A stretch of 64,000 nt of DNA from Capitella teleta (lineage: Eukaryota; Annelida; Polychaeta; Capitellidae). A program made the position numbers and the translations under genes. The notes beneath the pieces are model-generated. The model searched no databases. It was not told where the DNA came from and saw only the letters and a program-made list of their open reading frames with translations. This document shows positions 47,065 to 63,299 of the stretch, piece by piece (position 1 is the first letter of the stretch; every line of letters begins with the position of its first letter). The stretch is taken from contig KB294417.1 in the NCBI GenBank assembly GCA_000328365.1, forward strand, positions 364,534 through 428,533. The letters are read 5' to 3'.

Positions 47065-49345
47065 AAAGTGAAAACCAAGTATTATGTTATCCCTGATTTG
47101 CTTTAGCATTTCTTGCAGTCTTAAACATTAAAGTATGAACGCTATCTCAGTTTCCTATTTCAGTTTTTGCAATTGTGTACCATTGAACTAGTCAGTGTCC
47201 TTTGTTTTCACTTTCTTGTTTTCTTAACTGGCAGATATCTTTTTATTGTTATCTTAATATCTAGTGACATGAAACTTGATTGTTTTTGTTTTCTTTAATT
47301 TTGTCTTTATTCCACTTCTACTTTCCCACATTTCAAAATCGTATGTCTTGTCATAATACAATGAATGGATAAATCCTTGTTTTACCAGTAATCATGTGCT
47401 AGAATAATTCATGCTGAGCGTTCAAAGTATTTTTAATGACTTACATAATTATCTTCTTCGAACATTCATTAAGTAAATTTTTCTTCAGTAGGATATTCTA
47501 CTTTACTTGCATGATTCATAGTTGCATATGAAATATTTTATTTCCTTTCAAACATTGAACGCCATTACTGTTTTTTCTGTATATTTTTGAGACTTTGTGC
47601 ATGGGACCAAACCTCTTGAATACTGTTATTGTTTTGTTATTTGGATCGATTGTTAATTATTATGATTATTTATTCCTGAGGCCAATGTTAATAAAAAGGG
47701 CAAGTTAATAATTTGATTATTTTGTGTTTTTTTAATTGTGATATATAAGTATTCAGAGAATTTTGTCTGGAATTTTGATCATGACAAAAATATTCACTTT
47801 TCTAGTTTGCTTGTAAATGCAGTACATTATTATCGGCGATGTGAATCTAGTGTATTGATCAGTGTTCATAATTGAGCCAATATTGGATGGAACCAAACAC
47901 CGTTGTAACACACGTTTAATGACAGTGCATGCATAGCACACTTCAAGCTGACCTTTTCATCGACGAAAACTCACCCCTATTTTGGTACATTCATTTCACT
48001 CGATTTCACATGACGTTACTACTCGGAAATCCCATGATGGCGCACAAGGCGAGGCGAGTGAAAATAAATTCACAGTACTTGCTTAATACAACCAGTTGAC
48101 TAAATGTTACTATAAATAGCAGTCGATGAGATACCACCTGTCATTATATATGATTAACTGACCTCCATAGTAAATTCATAACGCACTTTTTGTGAAAGCA
48201 TAACGTTCTTTCAGCTTACCTCCACATTAAATCGTTGTTGGATGCAAGCGATGGTCGTCAACTCTTTCCCGACTTCAGGAAATAAATCCAGTTATTCAAC
48301 TGGGATCTAATGATAGTGGTGTATGTAGATATTTTTATCGCTGAATAAATATTTAGGTTATGATTTCGTATCGAGACACCCCCTAGAATTGTGTCAACTA
48401 TTGCACAATCATCTCGTTTATAAATGCTGAATTGGCAGTTTCGTTAATAATTGTTAAACTCTCGGCCAGCATCCCAGGCCAGCGACTCAGTGATGCGCTG
48501 CTTGGTCGGGTGTCAGGGTTGTTTCACGCATGCTCCTCTTTCTCCTATGTCTCACCCCTTGTCCTAATGTGAACCGATTGCAAACGGAGTCAATGCATTA
48601 TTCTTGGATCGATTTGGCTGTGTGTTTGTTCTGCTCACTGGTGTGCTTCTCAGGGAATCTGCGCAAATGTTTCGACGATGTTCAGAGGCTGCCTTTGTAG
48701 GTGATACCCTGGATTTTTTAGATTGCTCTGTCAGCAAATACACTATTGATTTTTTCTGGTAGCTGTTTAATGTTGAAAGATGTTCACTGTTAATAATATT
48801 ATTAAACAATTTTTAGCTATTAAACTAATTCAGCAGTTGTCCAATGCCTCAATATACCATCTCATGGCATATGGACTGTTCCAAAGGTGCAAAGATCAGC
48901 CTCTGTTGTCCCATCAAAATTATCTGTATTTGCATGGTATGATAATTATATTACGCAGTATGCATTATTGTTTGTTACTTCTCTATACATGTTCTTAAGC
49001 AGATTGATGATTACCTTGGACCCTAAAGGCACAAGACCGATTTCCTTATTTCAATGTGATCTTTGAATTCAATGTCCTCAATCCTAGTTATGAAATTTAA
49101 GTCTTGATTCTAAAACTTCTGCATCCTTCCTGCTTTCTGAATTTATGTTCGCTAATCTTGCATCTTTTTAAAGCTGGTGTGATTTACATGCTTGTCACTT
49201 TTATATGATATATACATTCCTGATTTAATTTTTATTATACATAAATTTATTCAGTATGTGCAACAATATGTACATTAAAGCAACTGCTTTCAGATAAACA
49301 GTTCTTGTTTATTATTTCCTTCATTAAATTCAATTTTTTTACCAG
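47065..49345. other. Intergenic sequence between DOP1 and HACE1
   Basis: DOP1 3' UTR (candidate AATAAA at 47690-47695), then AT-rich sequence with a motif pair at 48177-48205 and a GC-richer patch at 48465-48560. A possible 5' untranslated exon of HACE1 may lie near 48650-48700 (TTCTCAG acceptor, TAG|GTGATA donor). No further gene seen. Confidence 0.4.
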
Positions 49346-49360
49346 GAGCCGTTCATCAAA

Positions 49361-53370
<4,010 letters not shown>

Positions 53371-54937
53371 TTGACTATATTTGCCTCACATCAATTGTCT
53401 GATAATGAGGATGCAGGTGAGACAATATTTCTCGGTATGCAACCTGTCCTTTCATCATTATGCATTTTACTTTTATTACAACTTCTGTAATTGTTTTTCC
53501 TCTCATTTGAGAATTTTGAAAGGAATTTATTTATTGATGATGTGTTTTTAAACTTCACTGATGAGTAAAGATTGTCGCAATCATTTGTTCATTCACACTC
53601 TGATGCAATGGTGCAAAATTTCATTTATTTTATTTTATAATAATTTGGGTTTAACAAAACTTATAAATATCAGTCATTGTGATTCAATTATTTTGATATT
53701 ATTTTCTTGGTAGAATTTACTTAGCATAATTTATTGCAGTGCTTGCATGTTACTTTATCGTTGAGCTGAACTATTTCAACTATTGAAATTCTCATTTCAG
53801 ATATTTTAGCTATGAGCAAATACTCTACTGATTTTATGATATCTATGATTTTTTACCAATCATGCAATTTATTTATAAAAAAAGGACTGCATACTAATTG
53901 AAATATAGTATTTAAAATCCTGCAGAATTCTTCTCCTTATAAGAGTCAAGACTGTCCTTTTCTGAATAAAATATTTGTAATGAATCCATTGATGTCGCCA
54001 GTATTTCTCGTCATATCTGATTCGTCTGCCGGTTGACTGGCATTTAATCTGGTTCGTTGATAATATCTCATCAAAGCAGAGGATCAAGGAAGCTCAGCGT
54101 GATCCCTTCTGGTTATGTAATAGCTCTGCGACGCATTCCAATGGTTACAGAAACTGGCTGTTTCACCCTCTGATCTTGGCGACAAAATACTCCCAAGTAA
54201 TTGATATGAGTGTGAACTCTGCAGGAACCGAAAATGTTGGTTGTAAACGAACAAATCTGAAATCAATAGGACTAATCCAATTATGCTGGTGATTGAACAT
54301 ATGGTTGATCAGATTTTCAGAATTTGTACTTGACATTCTAGCAATCTCTATACACTACATGAATGATAGCAAAGAATGATTCAATAAACAAGATTGTTTA
54401 TTTCTATACAATACTGCACTTAGTAAAAAGAATCAGCACACACATTGATATCAACAAAGAGAAATTTCATGCAGCCAGTTTTTCTGCTGCTGAGTCAACA
54501 TTCTCCTTTGCATATGTAAGGGATAAAATAAGATGAGTCAGCATCATCATCAAAACTAAAGGTTGGTACGTGTTCAAAGAAAGAGGAAAACATCTGAGAG
54601 CAGAGTTTGTATTAATTGTAAGAACCTCAGATCATCAGACATAATGAGTGAGATGAAAAAAACTGACATGAAATAAAGATGAGGGATGAAGAGGAGAATC
54701 ATACATGGAAAAACATCACAGCAGATAAGATTTTTTTTTAATTCAAGTAGACGGGAAAAGAAAATCACCCAACAATAATAATAAAACTTTGTAATCACAG
54801 AATAATTTTATATGCAGTATGCCTTCCTTCTCTCGTATCCACAAAATATCTTGCTGGGCGGGATCTTGTCAAAAATGGAAATAAGGATGCCTTTTCTGAG
54901 GTATGATAATACTATCTCCAGTGCACAGTTCAGGGCC
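53371..54937. other. Convergent 3' region between HACE1 and PACRG
   Basis: No gene. AATAAA signals on the plus strand at 53965 and 54383; the reverse-strand equivalent TTTATT at 54397-54402 overlaps a near-palindrome. Confidence 0.6.
54383..54402. terminator. Near-palindromic bidirectional poly(A) signal
   Basis: The sequence AATAAACAAGATTGTTTATT presents AATAAA on both strands within 20 bp, between the convergent HACE1 stop (about 1.0 kb away) and PACRG stop (about 0.54 kb away). Alternative signals exist for HACE1 (53965), so use is not certain. Confidence 0.45.
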
Positions 54938-55988
54938 CTAGTTGAGCAGCGCAGACTCGTATGTGGGAATCATGTATTTAACATTGATGAATGCGTCATG
55001 GCCACCACTGCGTTCAAATGCTTCTAAGGTCTCGTTAATCAGATCGCCCACGTTCTCCCTCTTTTGCTGGCTGTAATCGATGCCGTCGCCAGAATTCACT
55101 GCAAAGTTAATCAGTTTTATCATCAATCGTGGCTAGTTTTTGCTAACTTACAGTTCTTGTTCTTGAAGATGTTGAGAATTGGGAGGATCTGGCGATAGTA
55201 AGGGACAAGAGCTTCTCCCACTGCGGGAGCGGAAACAACCAGATGCTGAAGGATCTTGAGTGTGGTACACATCACCTTTGGGTTTCTCGTACTCAAGGCA
55301 GCTGTGAAAGGAATTAATCAAGATTATAAATAAATATTGATAGCAGACTTTGCACTCACATTTGATGGGAATAATAAGCTGTGGGATAACCGGCAGGATT
55401 TTGTTACCACCGTGCTCAAGCATATCGTGAACTCCTTGTCGTGCGAAGAAGTCGTACGGGTGTTCGGTTTCTTTCAGACCATCGAAGAAGAGCGGCAAGT
55501 AGTGATGATAATCCAGTTTTTCAATTTCGACCTGAATGAGGAGAGAAAGATATTGAGTTTTGTGAGATGAAATGCGTTGAGGAATTCACCTTCCATGCAA
55601 TTTTATTTCCTTTTGTATCGTGTTCCAACGCGATGGGGAAATCTCCTCGATCATAAAATCTGCGGAAGTTTGTTGGGCCAGAGGAAGGCCTCTGGTCAAA
55701 TGCACCTGCACTTGGTGGCGCACCCACCTTAAAGAGGCAAAAATATAATAGTAATTTATGCATTCAAATTATATAAAAAATAAAAACACCCAAGAATTAC
55801 TTTGTTAAACATGTACACTAAATTGAAGTCCCACGAATGGGTCCCATAAATACCAAGAAAACTTAGTTCCTTAAAACGGTTGGAGCAACAACAAAAAATC
55901 CATAAGAAAAACTCACATCTACTTTGCTTGCTCGGGCCGTGAAGGCAAACGATCTGTCACACTGACAGGCTACTCCTTTACCCTTCAT
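54938..55988 (-). CDS. PACRG: PACRG (parkin co-regulated gene protein)
   Basis: Five coding exons, all phases consistent: 55988-55917, 55727-55590, 55531-55360, 55301-55152, 55098-54938. They encode 230 residues ending ESALLN and a TAG stop. PACRG is an axonemal protein that helps form the inner junction of ciliary doublet microtubules. Diagnostic stretches: [75 protein letters not shown]. The N-terminus ([16 protein letters not shown]) is shorter than the human one and not conserved. A CAG acceptor a few bases upstream of the ATG indicates a further 5' exon, probably untranslated. Introns are 53-190 bp. Shows that the organism makes cilia or flagella. Confidence 0.97.
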
Positions 55989-56328
55989 GCTGCTTCTGCT
56001 CTGTGTCGAATAAAGAATAACAATGATTATCTTGCAAGATAATGAAACACAGAAACATCAACACATGCACAACTTTAATTTGAATCATAATCATAATGAA
56101 CAATAGTGAATAAAATGATTAATTTTCATTACTCATTGAGTATCATTGAGTTGACATTAGGGTGATTAGCCTGATTAGGCTCTGTAACTAGTTTAAGTGT
56201 AAATTGGATGAAAAATGAATCAACCAAACGCACCAGTTGTTAAGTACAGCTTCACTTATTCAAATATCCCTCAATCCACGAGGATGACCAACACTGTGCA
56301 GTTCAAATGATGATTCAGAGCACGGTGG

Positions 56329-56400
56329 GTTGCCAGGGACCCCGATCGACCAACTGAAAACGATGATCTTTCCACAACAAACACCCGTTGCTAGGCATTT
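56329..56400. promoter_or_regulatory. X-box-like (RFX) motifs upstream of PACRG
   Basis: GTTGCCAGGGAC (56329-56340) and GTTGCTAGGCATTT (56387-56400) each resemble RFX X-box half-sites; neither has the full two-half-site consensus with the usual spacer. They lie 340-410 bp upstream of the PACRG start codon. RFX factors control ciliary genes in animals, so the place is plausible. Confidence 0.3.
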
Positions 56401-57429
56401 ACGTCATGAAACTTCCGGTGTCATGCTAACATTAAATCTTAACGTATTTTGCTTCTTGAGGCGGTATATTTTGCTCAGATAATTAGATATAAGTACGACT
56501 ACTAGAGAATAGCACACGTGGTCGATGTGACAGCTGATTGAGGAGGAAAATGGAATAATATACATTTTACGAAGGCTTGTAAATATTATCTCAAATATAA
56601 AGAACTTCCAGTTTTAAATAATTGCCTTCTGAATTTCTCTAAGCAGATCCGAGACGGTTTCAAAATATAAGGCCGACTTCATATTTCCAGCTTGCTTTAA
56701 ATTTAAAGCTAAGGTTATATGAAGTCATCTACAGAACCTCACCTCCGCCGCAAACTTTGGTTTATTTGACAACTCATCGAAGCAAGTGTAGTTTTTGTTT
56801 GTCCATTTTGAAGTCAAGTAATATTATGACCGAGTAGATTAACATCTGATATACCAAGGAAATCGTTGTACAGCTTTTATCAACCCTGCTTCACAGCTGT
56901 TTACCAGTGTTTTACCTTCATCTATTTGCTCAATGCAATGCCACGCCAACGTCGCCCCCAAGAGTATGTACTATGTATCTTGATTAATGTTACTTGTTCT
57001 TCATCTGAAAGTACATGATTTATTGAGTCGGTTGGCAACATATTTACACAATAGAAGTGGCAACAGTCAAGTGTATGACTCTGTCAAGTCGCCAGTCAGA
57101 GTCCAGTTATTGCAGACTCAGACAGTGTTTGTTTCATTTTTTTCATTTCATTTTGTGTACGTTATAGTTCAGTTTACATGATTGTTATTTTTGCCTCTGT
57201 GAGTTTAATGAAAATGTTTATTTCACACAATCTTCTACCAGTGATTATGATACATATCTTTTTTATATAACTAAGCCAGTGCATAGTTTAGTGCAGCATG
57301 CCTTTTGCACGTGTCAGGTGATGAAATAAAGAATAACAGTGAATGTATACACCTAAGAGACTCTTGACCACTGTCAGTCTGTCACGGTATTCATGGAATC
57401 CTTTGATGTGCTGTGGAACCCGTGATGCA
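56401..57429. other. Intergenic stretch upstream of PACRG
   Basis: No certain gene. A short ATG-started segment at 56938-56963 (MPRQRRPQ) ends at a GTATGT donor, but no matching next exon in phase was found. Confidence 0.3.
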
Positions 57430-58840
57430 TATCAAGGCCATCCACTGTTGAGAAGTTTCATGACCTCCTGAAAATCTTTATCAGAGGCGGTAGCTTGTAT
57501 CAGTTTTTTCAGTCTCCTGGTAGACAACACATCTGCAACCACCACCGATAAAAAGGATTCGACCTCGGTGCATTGGAGTTCAGTTTCGGGGTCGTGACAA
57601 GTATGATGACGTGACAAGAGGTCAGGAATCACTAAATTCTTTCCCGGCACATGCTCAGCAACAGGGTTGATCTCATCATTTGGATGATGAGTCGCTGGCA
57701 TCTGGGCGGTACTTGATCAATGTCCTTTGACATCAAGAGAGGCACCAGCGGCTTGTGATCCGTCTGCAGAATGAATCAGTCCAAGCCTTTGAGGTAGTGC
57801 AAAAATTTCTCTCATGCCCAGACAGATGCAAGGCATTCCTTCTCTATTTGAGCATAACGTCTCTCGGTATCTGTTAGCGTTCTTGATGCAAATGCCATTG
57901 GTTGACCGCAACCATCTTCTTGTACTTGGAATATCGTGGCTCCTAAGCCATAGGAACTGGCGTCTGCAGAGACAACAGTTTCTTTGTTGACATCAAAGAA
58001 GGCCAACACAGGCGCTGAGCTAACCAGTTGCTTGACCTGCTTGAATGCCTTCTGTTGCGCTGGTCCCCACATCCAAACTCGGTCAGAGCAAAGAAGCTCA
58101 TACAGTGGCTTCATTGTGGATGCAAGACCTGGGCAGAACTTGGCGAGGTAATTAGTCATCCCAATCATAGACCTCAGTTCTGTGCTGTTTCTTGGAGGCA
58201 GAAGTTTCTTTATGGCTTCTATCTTTGCTGGAGCAGGTTGGACTCCAGCTGAGGTCAGGCGATATCCAAGGAAGTCGATCTCTTCCATCTTCAGAATGCA
58301 TTTGGCTTTATTCAGACAAAGGTCAGACTGATGGATGGTGTCCATGACATTCTTGAGTCTCTCGTCATGTTCTTTCCTTGAGCGTCCCTAGACAAGGATG
58401 TCATCCATGTATGTAGCGACTCCAAGTAAGTCGCTCAGCAGTTCATGCATGATCTGCATGAAAATCTCAGGTGCCGACGATATGCCAAACAGGAGGAGAT
58501 GAAAGCAGTATCGCCCGTATGGTGTGATAAAAGTCGTCAGCCTTTGGCACTCTTTGTCCAAGGGAATCGCCCAAAATCCTGAAGCGGCATTGATTTTGGC
58601 GTCCTGAAGATCTAGCAGGAAGTCATCAATTGTAGGTAGGATGTAGCGCTCACGTAGAACTGATTTGTTGAGTTGTTCAGGTCTACACAGATTATGATGG
58701 CTTTGTTAGACTTAACCACAGGAACGATCGGCGCACACCATTCCGTGGGCTCTGTAATCTTCCGTATCGCTCCAGCTTGCTCCATTCTTGTCAGCTCATC
58801 AAGCACATGAGTAACAAGAGGTAGGGGTACTTGGCGAGCT
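57430..58840 (-). mobile_element. Ty3/gypsy-type pol fragment (reverse transcriptase and RNase H)
   Basis: Minus-strand remnants of reverse transcriptase (58.84-58.25 kb), RNase H (58.2-57.8 kb, with a [12 protein letters not shown]-type box) and the tether that follows it (VPGKNLVIPDLLSR type) appear in normal order. Gag, protease, integrase and LTRs were not recognised. Broken, with a few breaks. It differs from the element at 20.5-22.5 kb and looks better preserved, so probably younger. Confidence 0.9.
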
Positions 58841-58920
58841 CTTAAATTATTGGCAAATAAATAATGTTCATGATGATGTGAATGCATGTGAGTCGAATGT
58901 GAACTGAAGTTATTGATCAT

Positions 58921-59225
58921 GTTGATAAAAAAAATACTTGCTTCAGCTTCAAAGTGAGTGAATCAATGGAAACTATATAACTATATTTGTACTAAACCTG
59001 TGCACCTGTGTGTTCGATACATAGAGTCTAGAGCTATTACACCTAATTCGACAATTTCATAAGTTTATTGACATGACCTCCTGACATCTATCGAGGATGG
59101 CCAGATTATAGATATGGAGAAGAGCTTGTTAAAGGAAGCTCTTCATCATAGGTCTGCTTAGAACCTTTCGAGATAAGGAGATAAGCCATCATTTTCAATG
59201 GCTCACAGTCACATATTTGTTCACT
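58921..59225. other. Sequence upstream of the ATP-grasp gene
   Basis: No gene or repeat recognised. The promoter of the ATP-grasp gene is expected here; no clear core element seen. Confidence 0.3.
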
Positions 59226-61488
59226 ATGGCGAGTCAACGTTCAGAAGACGTCAACAATGAGGTAAGTTCGCAATCAAATTACATCGAGAATATTAAGTTA
59301 TGTGATACAAATCAAACTAGTTCTATTGGGATAAACCTGTTAATCGCATTTGGGTTATTATTAGACCTGTAGTCATCGATGCACTGTAATGGACGGGTTG
59401 AAAGGAAAATATAGAAGGACAAGTATACAGCACGAGTTTCAGCTACAGAATGATTTTATTCACGTGAAATAATGAATATGCATGATACTACGATGCAGGC
59501 TTGTGAATAAGTATCTGTCTGCAATACGCACTAATAGCTATCAAGACACCTAACTGACTGTCCTTAAATACTTACATCTTGTGAAATTAGACTAAATGCT
59601 AAAGCCTTTGTATAAATTATATTCAGATATTCAGAAACAGGAATTACTTCCTCACATCTATTGATTATGTTTTGCTATCACTGGTCATATTCCTGTACCT
59701 GTGGCTCACCCTCTTGATGGATTATAAATACAGTAAAACCACGCTAACTCTAAAAAGGATAACTCGAAGACCCCTCTTCGTCGTAGTGTTTTCAAAGTCC
59801 CGACGGCTCCCCTATACTTTAGCATTACAGATTGCTTGGATTCCTCGAACGCTGCTTTGTCAAAAAAACCTGTTTCTCGAACATATTTTTCGGTCCCTTG
59901 AACAAAATCGAATCGTATTCGTCAAAGTTTTTTTTTAGATCAAAGAACCCTTTCGCTAATTGCATTTAACGTAAGTCTGTTTACTGTTTAGGACAACCGT
60001 TTACAAACAGAGTTCGACTTGCGTGTCACCTTTCGCATTGTTCAGAAGTCAGCATCTCCGTCTTTGTCTTTTCATTGCAAAATCGACCGCATTGTGTCGA
60101 TTAAAGCAGCCGCCATGTTCAAAGGTTCAATTAGCAGCAAACGTTCTTTTGTTCACGATGCTTTGTTAACAATAGAATAGAGAGCATGTAGTGGATTTTT
60201 GATCAGAGTAAAACACATGAAGGCGTCTTTGATGAAGACGATTACAGAAAGCGGTATAGCCTCAGATGTTGAATAGGTGGGAAACATCAATAATAAACAA
60301 ACTCTGCCCATCAGTATGAAACCCGGTCACTCGTCACAACAAATTAATCAGTCTGTCGACGAATCTTCGCGAGACATCTCTACAATAATGGTGACTAAAT
60401 GAATGACAGCAATAAAGCTGACGTTGAAGAAGAGTGTGATGCAGCTGAAAATAAAACCTTAAAACAAGACGATGAATTTCATTTATTGCTTGGAACATTG
60501 AGTTACAAAGGTGATAGTGCTCTATGGTTTGTGCAATGGCTGTCATGTGGGTTTTCCAACTCATTATCATTGATTACCAACATAATTCTCTTTGCAGAGG
60601 CCAACTCGAATTGCCATAGCTGAGTATAGAGATCCAGAAAAACCGTCTCCAGGAATAAGATCAAGCATATCTGCAGATGGAGATGATGAGTTCCTTGTGG
60701 ATGAATTGCGTCGGCACAGATGTGTCGTGACTTTTCATCCGTGGGACTGCTGTAACGTCAGATGGGAAGATTTTGATGTTATCATAATACGTAAAACATG
60801 GGATTACCACTTAAAGTATGATGCTTTTCTGGAGTGGATCCAATGCCTTGAACAGAGTGGAGTCAAAGTGGTGAATCCCCCACAGGTTTTACGCTGGAAT
60901 ACCAATAAGCGTTATTTGGAACATCTCTCGAAAAAAGGTGTTGCCATCATCAACACAATTTTCGTAGATAAAGGACAAGCACCTTCTCTTACTAGCATTA
61001 TGCAGAAGTGGCCTAAAATCGTACTGAAGCCAATCATTGGCCTCAACGGCCATCAAGTGACCAAGATTTATAACCAAGAAAATATGACAGCCAAGCAGGA
61101 GGCATTTCAGCTTATGCTGAATGACAGCCAGGATGGAGTAATGGTACAGCCTTACATGCCAGGAGCTCAAATGGAACTCTCCATTATTTTCATTGCTGGT
61201 CTATATAGTCATGCTATCCGTTTGCAGCCCGGTGAATCTGAAAATAGAGACTACAGACAGCCACTGAGATGCCACCCTCATGCAGATGCCATGACAGTTG
61301 CTGAATGTGCAATCAAGGCATGTCCGTGGGAACATGCTCCAGTCTATGCCAGAGTGGATCTTGTTGAAGATTTCGAGGAAGGTGGCTATAAGCTGATGGA
61401 GATGGAACTGGTGGAACCATCATTGTATCTCAACGTAGAGAGTGCTGTGAGGCTGGCAAATGTTATATTGAAGCAGCCACAGTCATGA
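59226..61488 (+). CDS. ATP-grasp domain protein of bacterial type
   Basis: Exon 1 (59226-59261) reads ATGGCGAGT... (MASQRSEDVNNE) and ends GAG|GTAAGT, phase 0. Exon 2 (60598-61488) follows TTCTCTTTGCAG in phase and ends TGA. Total 308 residues. Exon 2 holds the entire enzyme: an N-terminal part with FDVIIIRKTWDYHLKYDAFL, NPPQVLRWNTNKRYL, the ATP-binding lysine region (KIVLKPIIGLNG), a VMVQPYMPG strand, and the metal-binding end (YARVDLVED..., LMEMELVEPSLYLN). This order is that of RimK/DcsG-like ATP-grasp ligases common in bacteria, which join a carboxylate to an amine using ATP. The substrate is unknown. Poly(A) signal about 62127. The large single coding exon contrasts with the intron-dense neighbours. 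Confidence 0.88.
59262..60597 (+). other. Intron of the ATP-grasp gene
   Basis: 1,336 bp. Near 59730-59980 the sequence CAGTAAAACCACGCTAACTC and AACTCGAA-type repeats resemble a pogo/Tigger-type transposon end. A 75-codon open frame from 60399 is out of phase with the downstream exon and is not supported. Confidence 0.7.
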
Positions 61489-62470
61489 CATTATAATTTT
61501 CTTTATTGCCCATGGATTGCCTGCCTGTGGGTGGTTCCTGGCGCTCATTTCTATTATAATACAATCAGAATTAATTTCGTAATATGTGTTTATAGCCTAA
61601 CTCTATTGGACATTCTTTCTCCCATTTTTCATTTAAGTCAAGATGCTAACATAGTTCACAGCATATAAGGCCAATATCCTCACAACCAAACACATGGCGG
61701 CAGTCATTGGGTGAGCAGTGACACGAGCATACCATTGCCAGCACAGGGATTGCTCGCCCCCTGGACACAACACATTGATCACACAGTGCACACATATAAG
61801 TCGAATCACCATAAATACTTCAAAGATTTACCAATTTTGGGGAGTATTTTATATAATTTATATGGATGATGAAAACCACAGAGAGTAAGAATAATCATAT
61901 CCTTTCAATTCAACACTTCGTAAAAGCAGGCAAACGTAGCTTTAGGTAAGTTATATGATCAGTGAGAAGACTTAAAAACAAACTAAGTATCTTTATATCT
62001 CTCAGCTTGAGGATAATCAGAAATTTTTTCGTGTTGATTCCGAATTTTCAACCCGAATGTTATCTGTTTTTAGTCAAGGTGTAACTTTGCTTCTCGATTC
62101 ATTCATTCATTCATGTTCCAAATTCAAATAAAAACAACAGGATTTCCTATATGGTAAAAATAGAATGAACCCGTAATATATCTCTCAGACCACGAAATTA
62201 AAGCATTTCTTTTCTTGTTCAGTTTGTTATTGTGTCCCACTTTTGAGGATTGATACGGTCACTATGTTTCAAGTCTAGTGAGGGCAATCGACGATAAATC
62301 GAGCGATAATACAGTGAGTTGGATATAATATACAATTATCAATTATATATAATTAATATGAACTTATTGAACTTCAAATGACCATATCTCAGTGACTGAT
62401 CAACATATTTCTTTTAAACAACCACCAAAATGTTAGGCTTTTCAATCTCTATCAGATGGCATAACTAGCT
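61489..62470. other. ATP-grasp 3' UTR and intergenic sequence
   Basis: Candidate AATAAA at 62127-62132. Otherwise AT-rich with an ATTC tetranucleotide run near 62098-62113. No gene seen. Confidence 0.4.
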
Positions 62471-62472
62471 CA

Positions 62473-62510
62473 GAATTAGCTGACATACTACAGCGAGCCC
62501 AATGGGTCTC
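62473..62510. repeat. Short match to the flank of the long-TIR element
   Basis: ATTAGCTGACATACT followed by ACAGCGAGCCCAATGGGTCTC also occurs at about 25610-25652, immediately left of the long-inverted-repeat transposon (with a 9-bp insertion there). Part of a dispersed repeat whose full extent I could not define. Confidence 0.65.
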
Positions 62511-62784
62511 GCTGTACGGTAAACGCATTAAACTCCAGTTCGCGAACCACGATTTCTAGAATTCCACGCTTGTAATTATATTTATGAAGGCACCAGCGTC
62601 TGCAGAGCCATACCAGGTAGACGCTGGTACTAAATTTTGTTCAAAACCAGTACCATAAAGCTACTTAAAATGGATCCGCAACGAAAAAAAGTGACATTAC
62701 AGGTTTCTCTCCGCTTTCCGACTGTTGTGTCACATGACCTGCTCTCCACGTGTTGTAAATAAACCAGAGCACTGCGCCTGCGTA

Positions 62785-63121
62785 GTGCGAAGTAAACATA
62801 CACGCATGCGCATACAATTTTCCCGCGCGAAGCAGTTCAACATGCGGCCTATCTTCCCTTGCAGTTGCGCACGTAATTTATACCGAGTCTTCACAAAGGA
62901 ATACGTATTAATTATTAATACGCAATATTTTGTGCATCACCAATCAGTATATGAACAATTTTATTCATTTTCATTCGAAAGTCGTGAGAGAAGTTTGAGC
63001 GGGAAAGTGAAGCATGTCCGCTTGTTTACAATGCAGTGCGCATGCGCTGAGTGACGTCACTCGCAAAATGGCGTTTGTTTACTTCTTCACGAAGTGATAT
63101 TTTGTTGCGGGTTTTAATTAA
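62785..63121 (+). promoter_or_regulatory. Promoter-like region with NRF1, CRE and possible first exon
   Basis: NRF1-type GCATGCGC cores at about 62803-62812 and 63039-63049, a full CRE palindrome TGACGTCA (63052-63059), and AAAATGGCG (63066) occur together, as in many animal housekeeping promoters. GTAAGT at 63121 could be the donor of a first exon. The frame from ATGGCG stops after nine codons unless an earlier donor (GAA|GTGATA) is used. A YY1-like GCCGCCATATTGGC lies at about 63508. No downstream coding exon is visible before the window ends. Confidence 0.45.
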
Positions 63122-63299
63122 TGTAAGTTCGACATGATGGTACTGGCTCATATTGTTTTTTCTCCGAGCATAAATATACCAGCTAACGTCTGGAGGGCTT
63201 AAACACAAGGATTTGTCGGGTAATATGTCTATATTTATCATGCAATCGGCCGAGTGTGGAGCCTCGCTGCCAGTAGACGCAAAAAGAAGCGGTATACCG

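Noticed and set aside
55148-55498. 116-codon minus-strand frame as a single exon
   Set aside because: It reads through a real PACRG intron; the spliced model restores the conserved PACRG sequence on both sides.
56938-56963. First exon of the ATP-grasp gene (MPRQRRPQ then GTATGT)
   Set aside because: Joining it needs a secondary AG acceptor, whereas the exon at 59226-59261 with GAG|GTAAGT joins the main acceptor in phase and is closer.
60399-60623. 75-codon frame just before the ATP-grasp exon
   Set aside because: Frame does not join the enzyme exon at a good donor; lies within the inferred intron.
63068-63097. Coding start MAFVYFFTK
   Set aside because: Stops after nine codons; splicing at GAA|GTGATA is possible but no downstream exon can be seen, so only the promoter-like region is reported.
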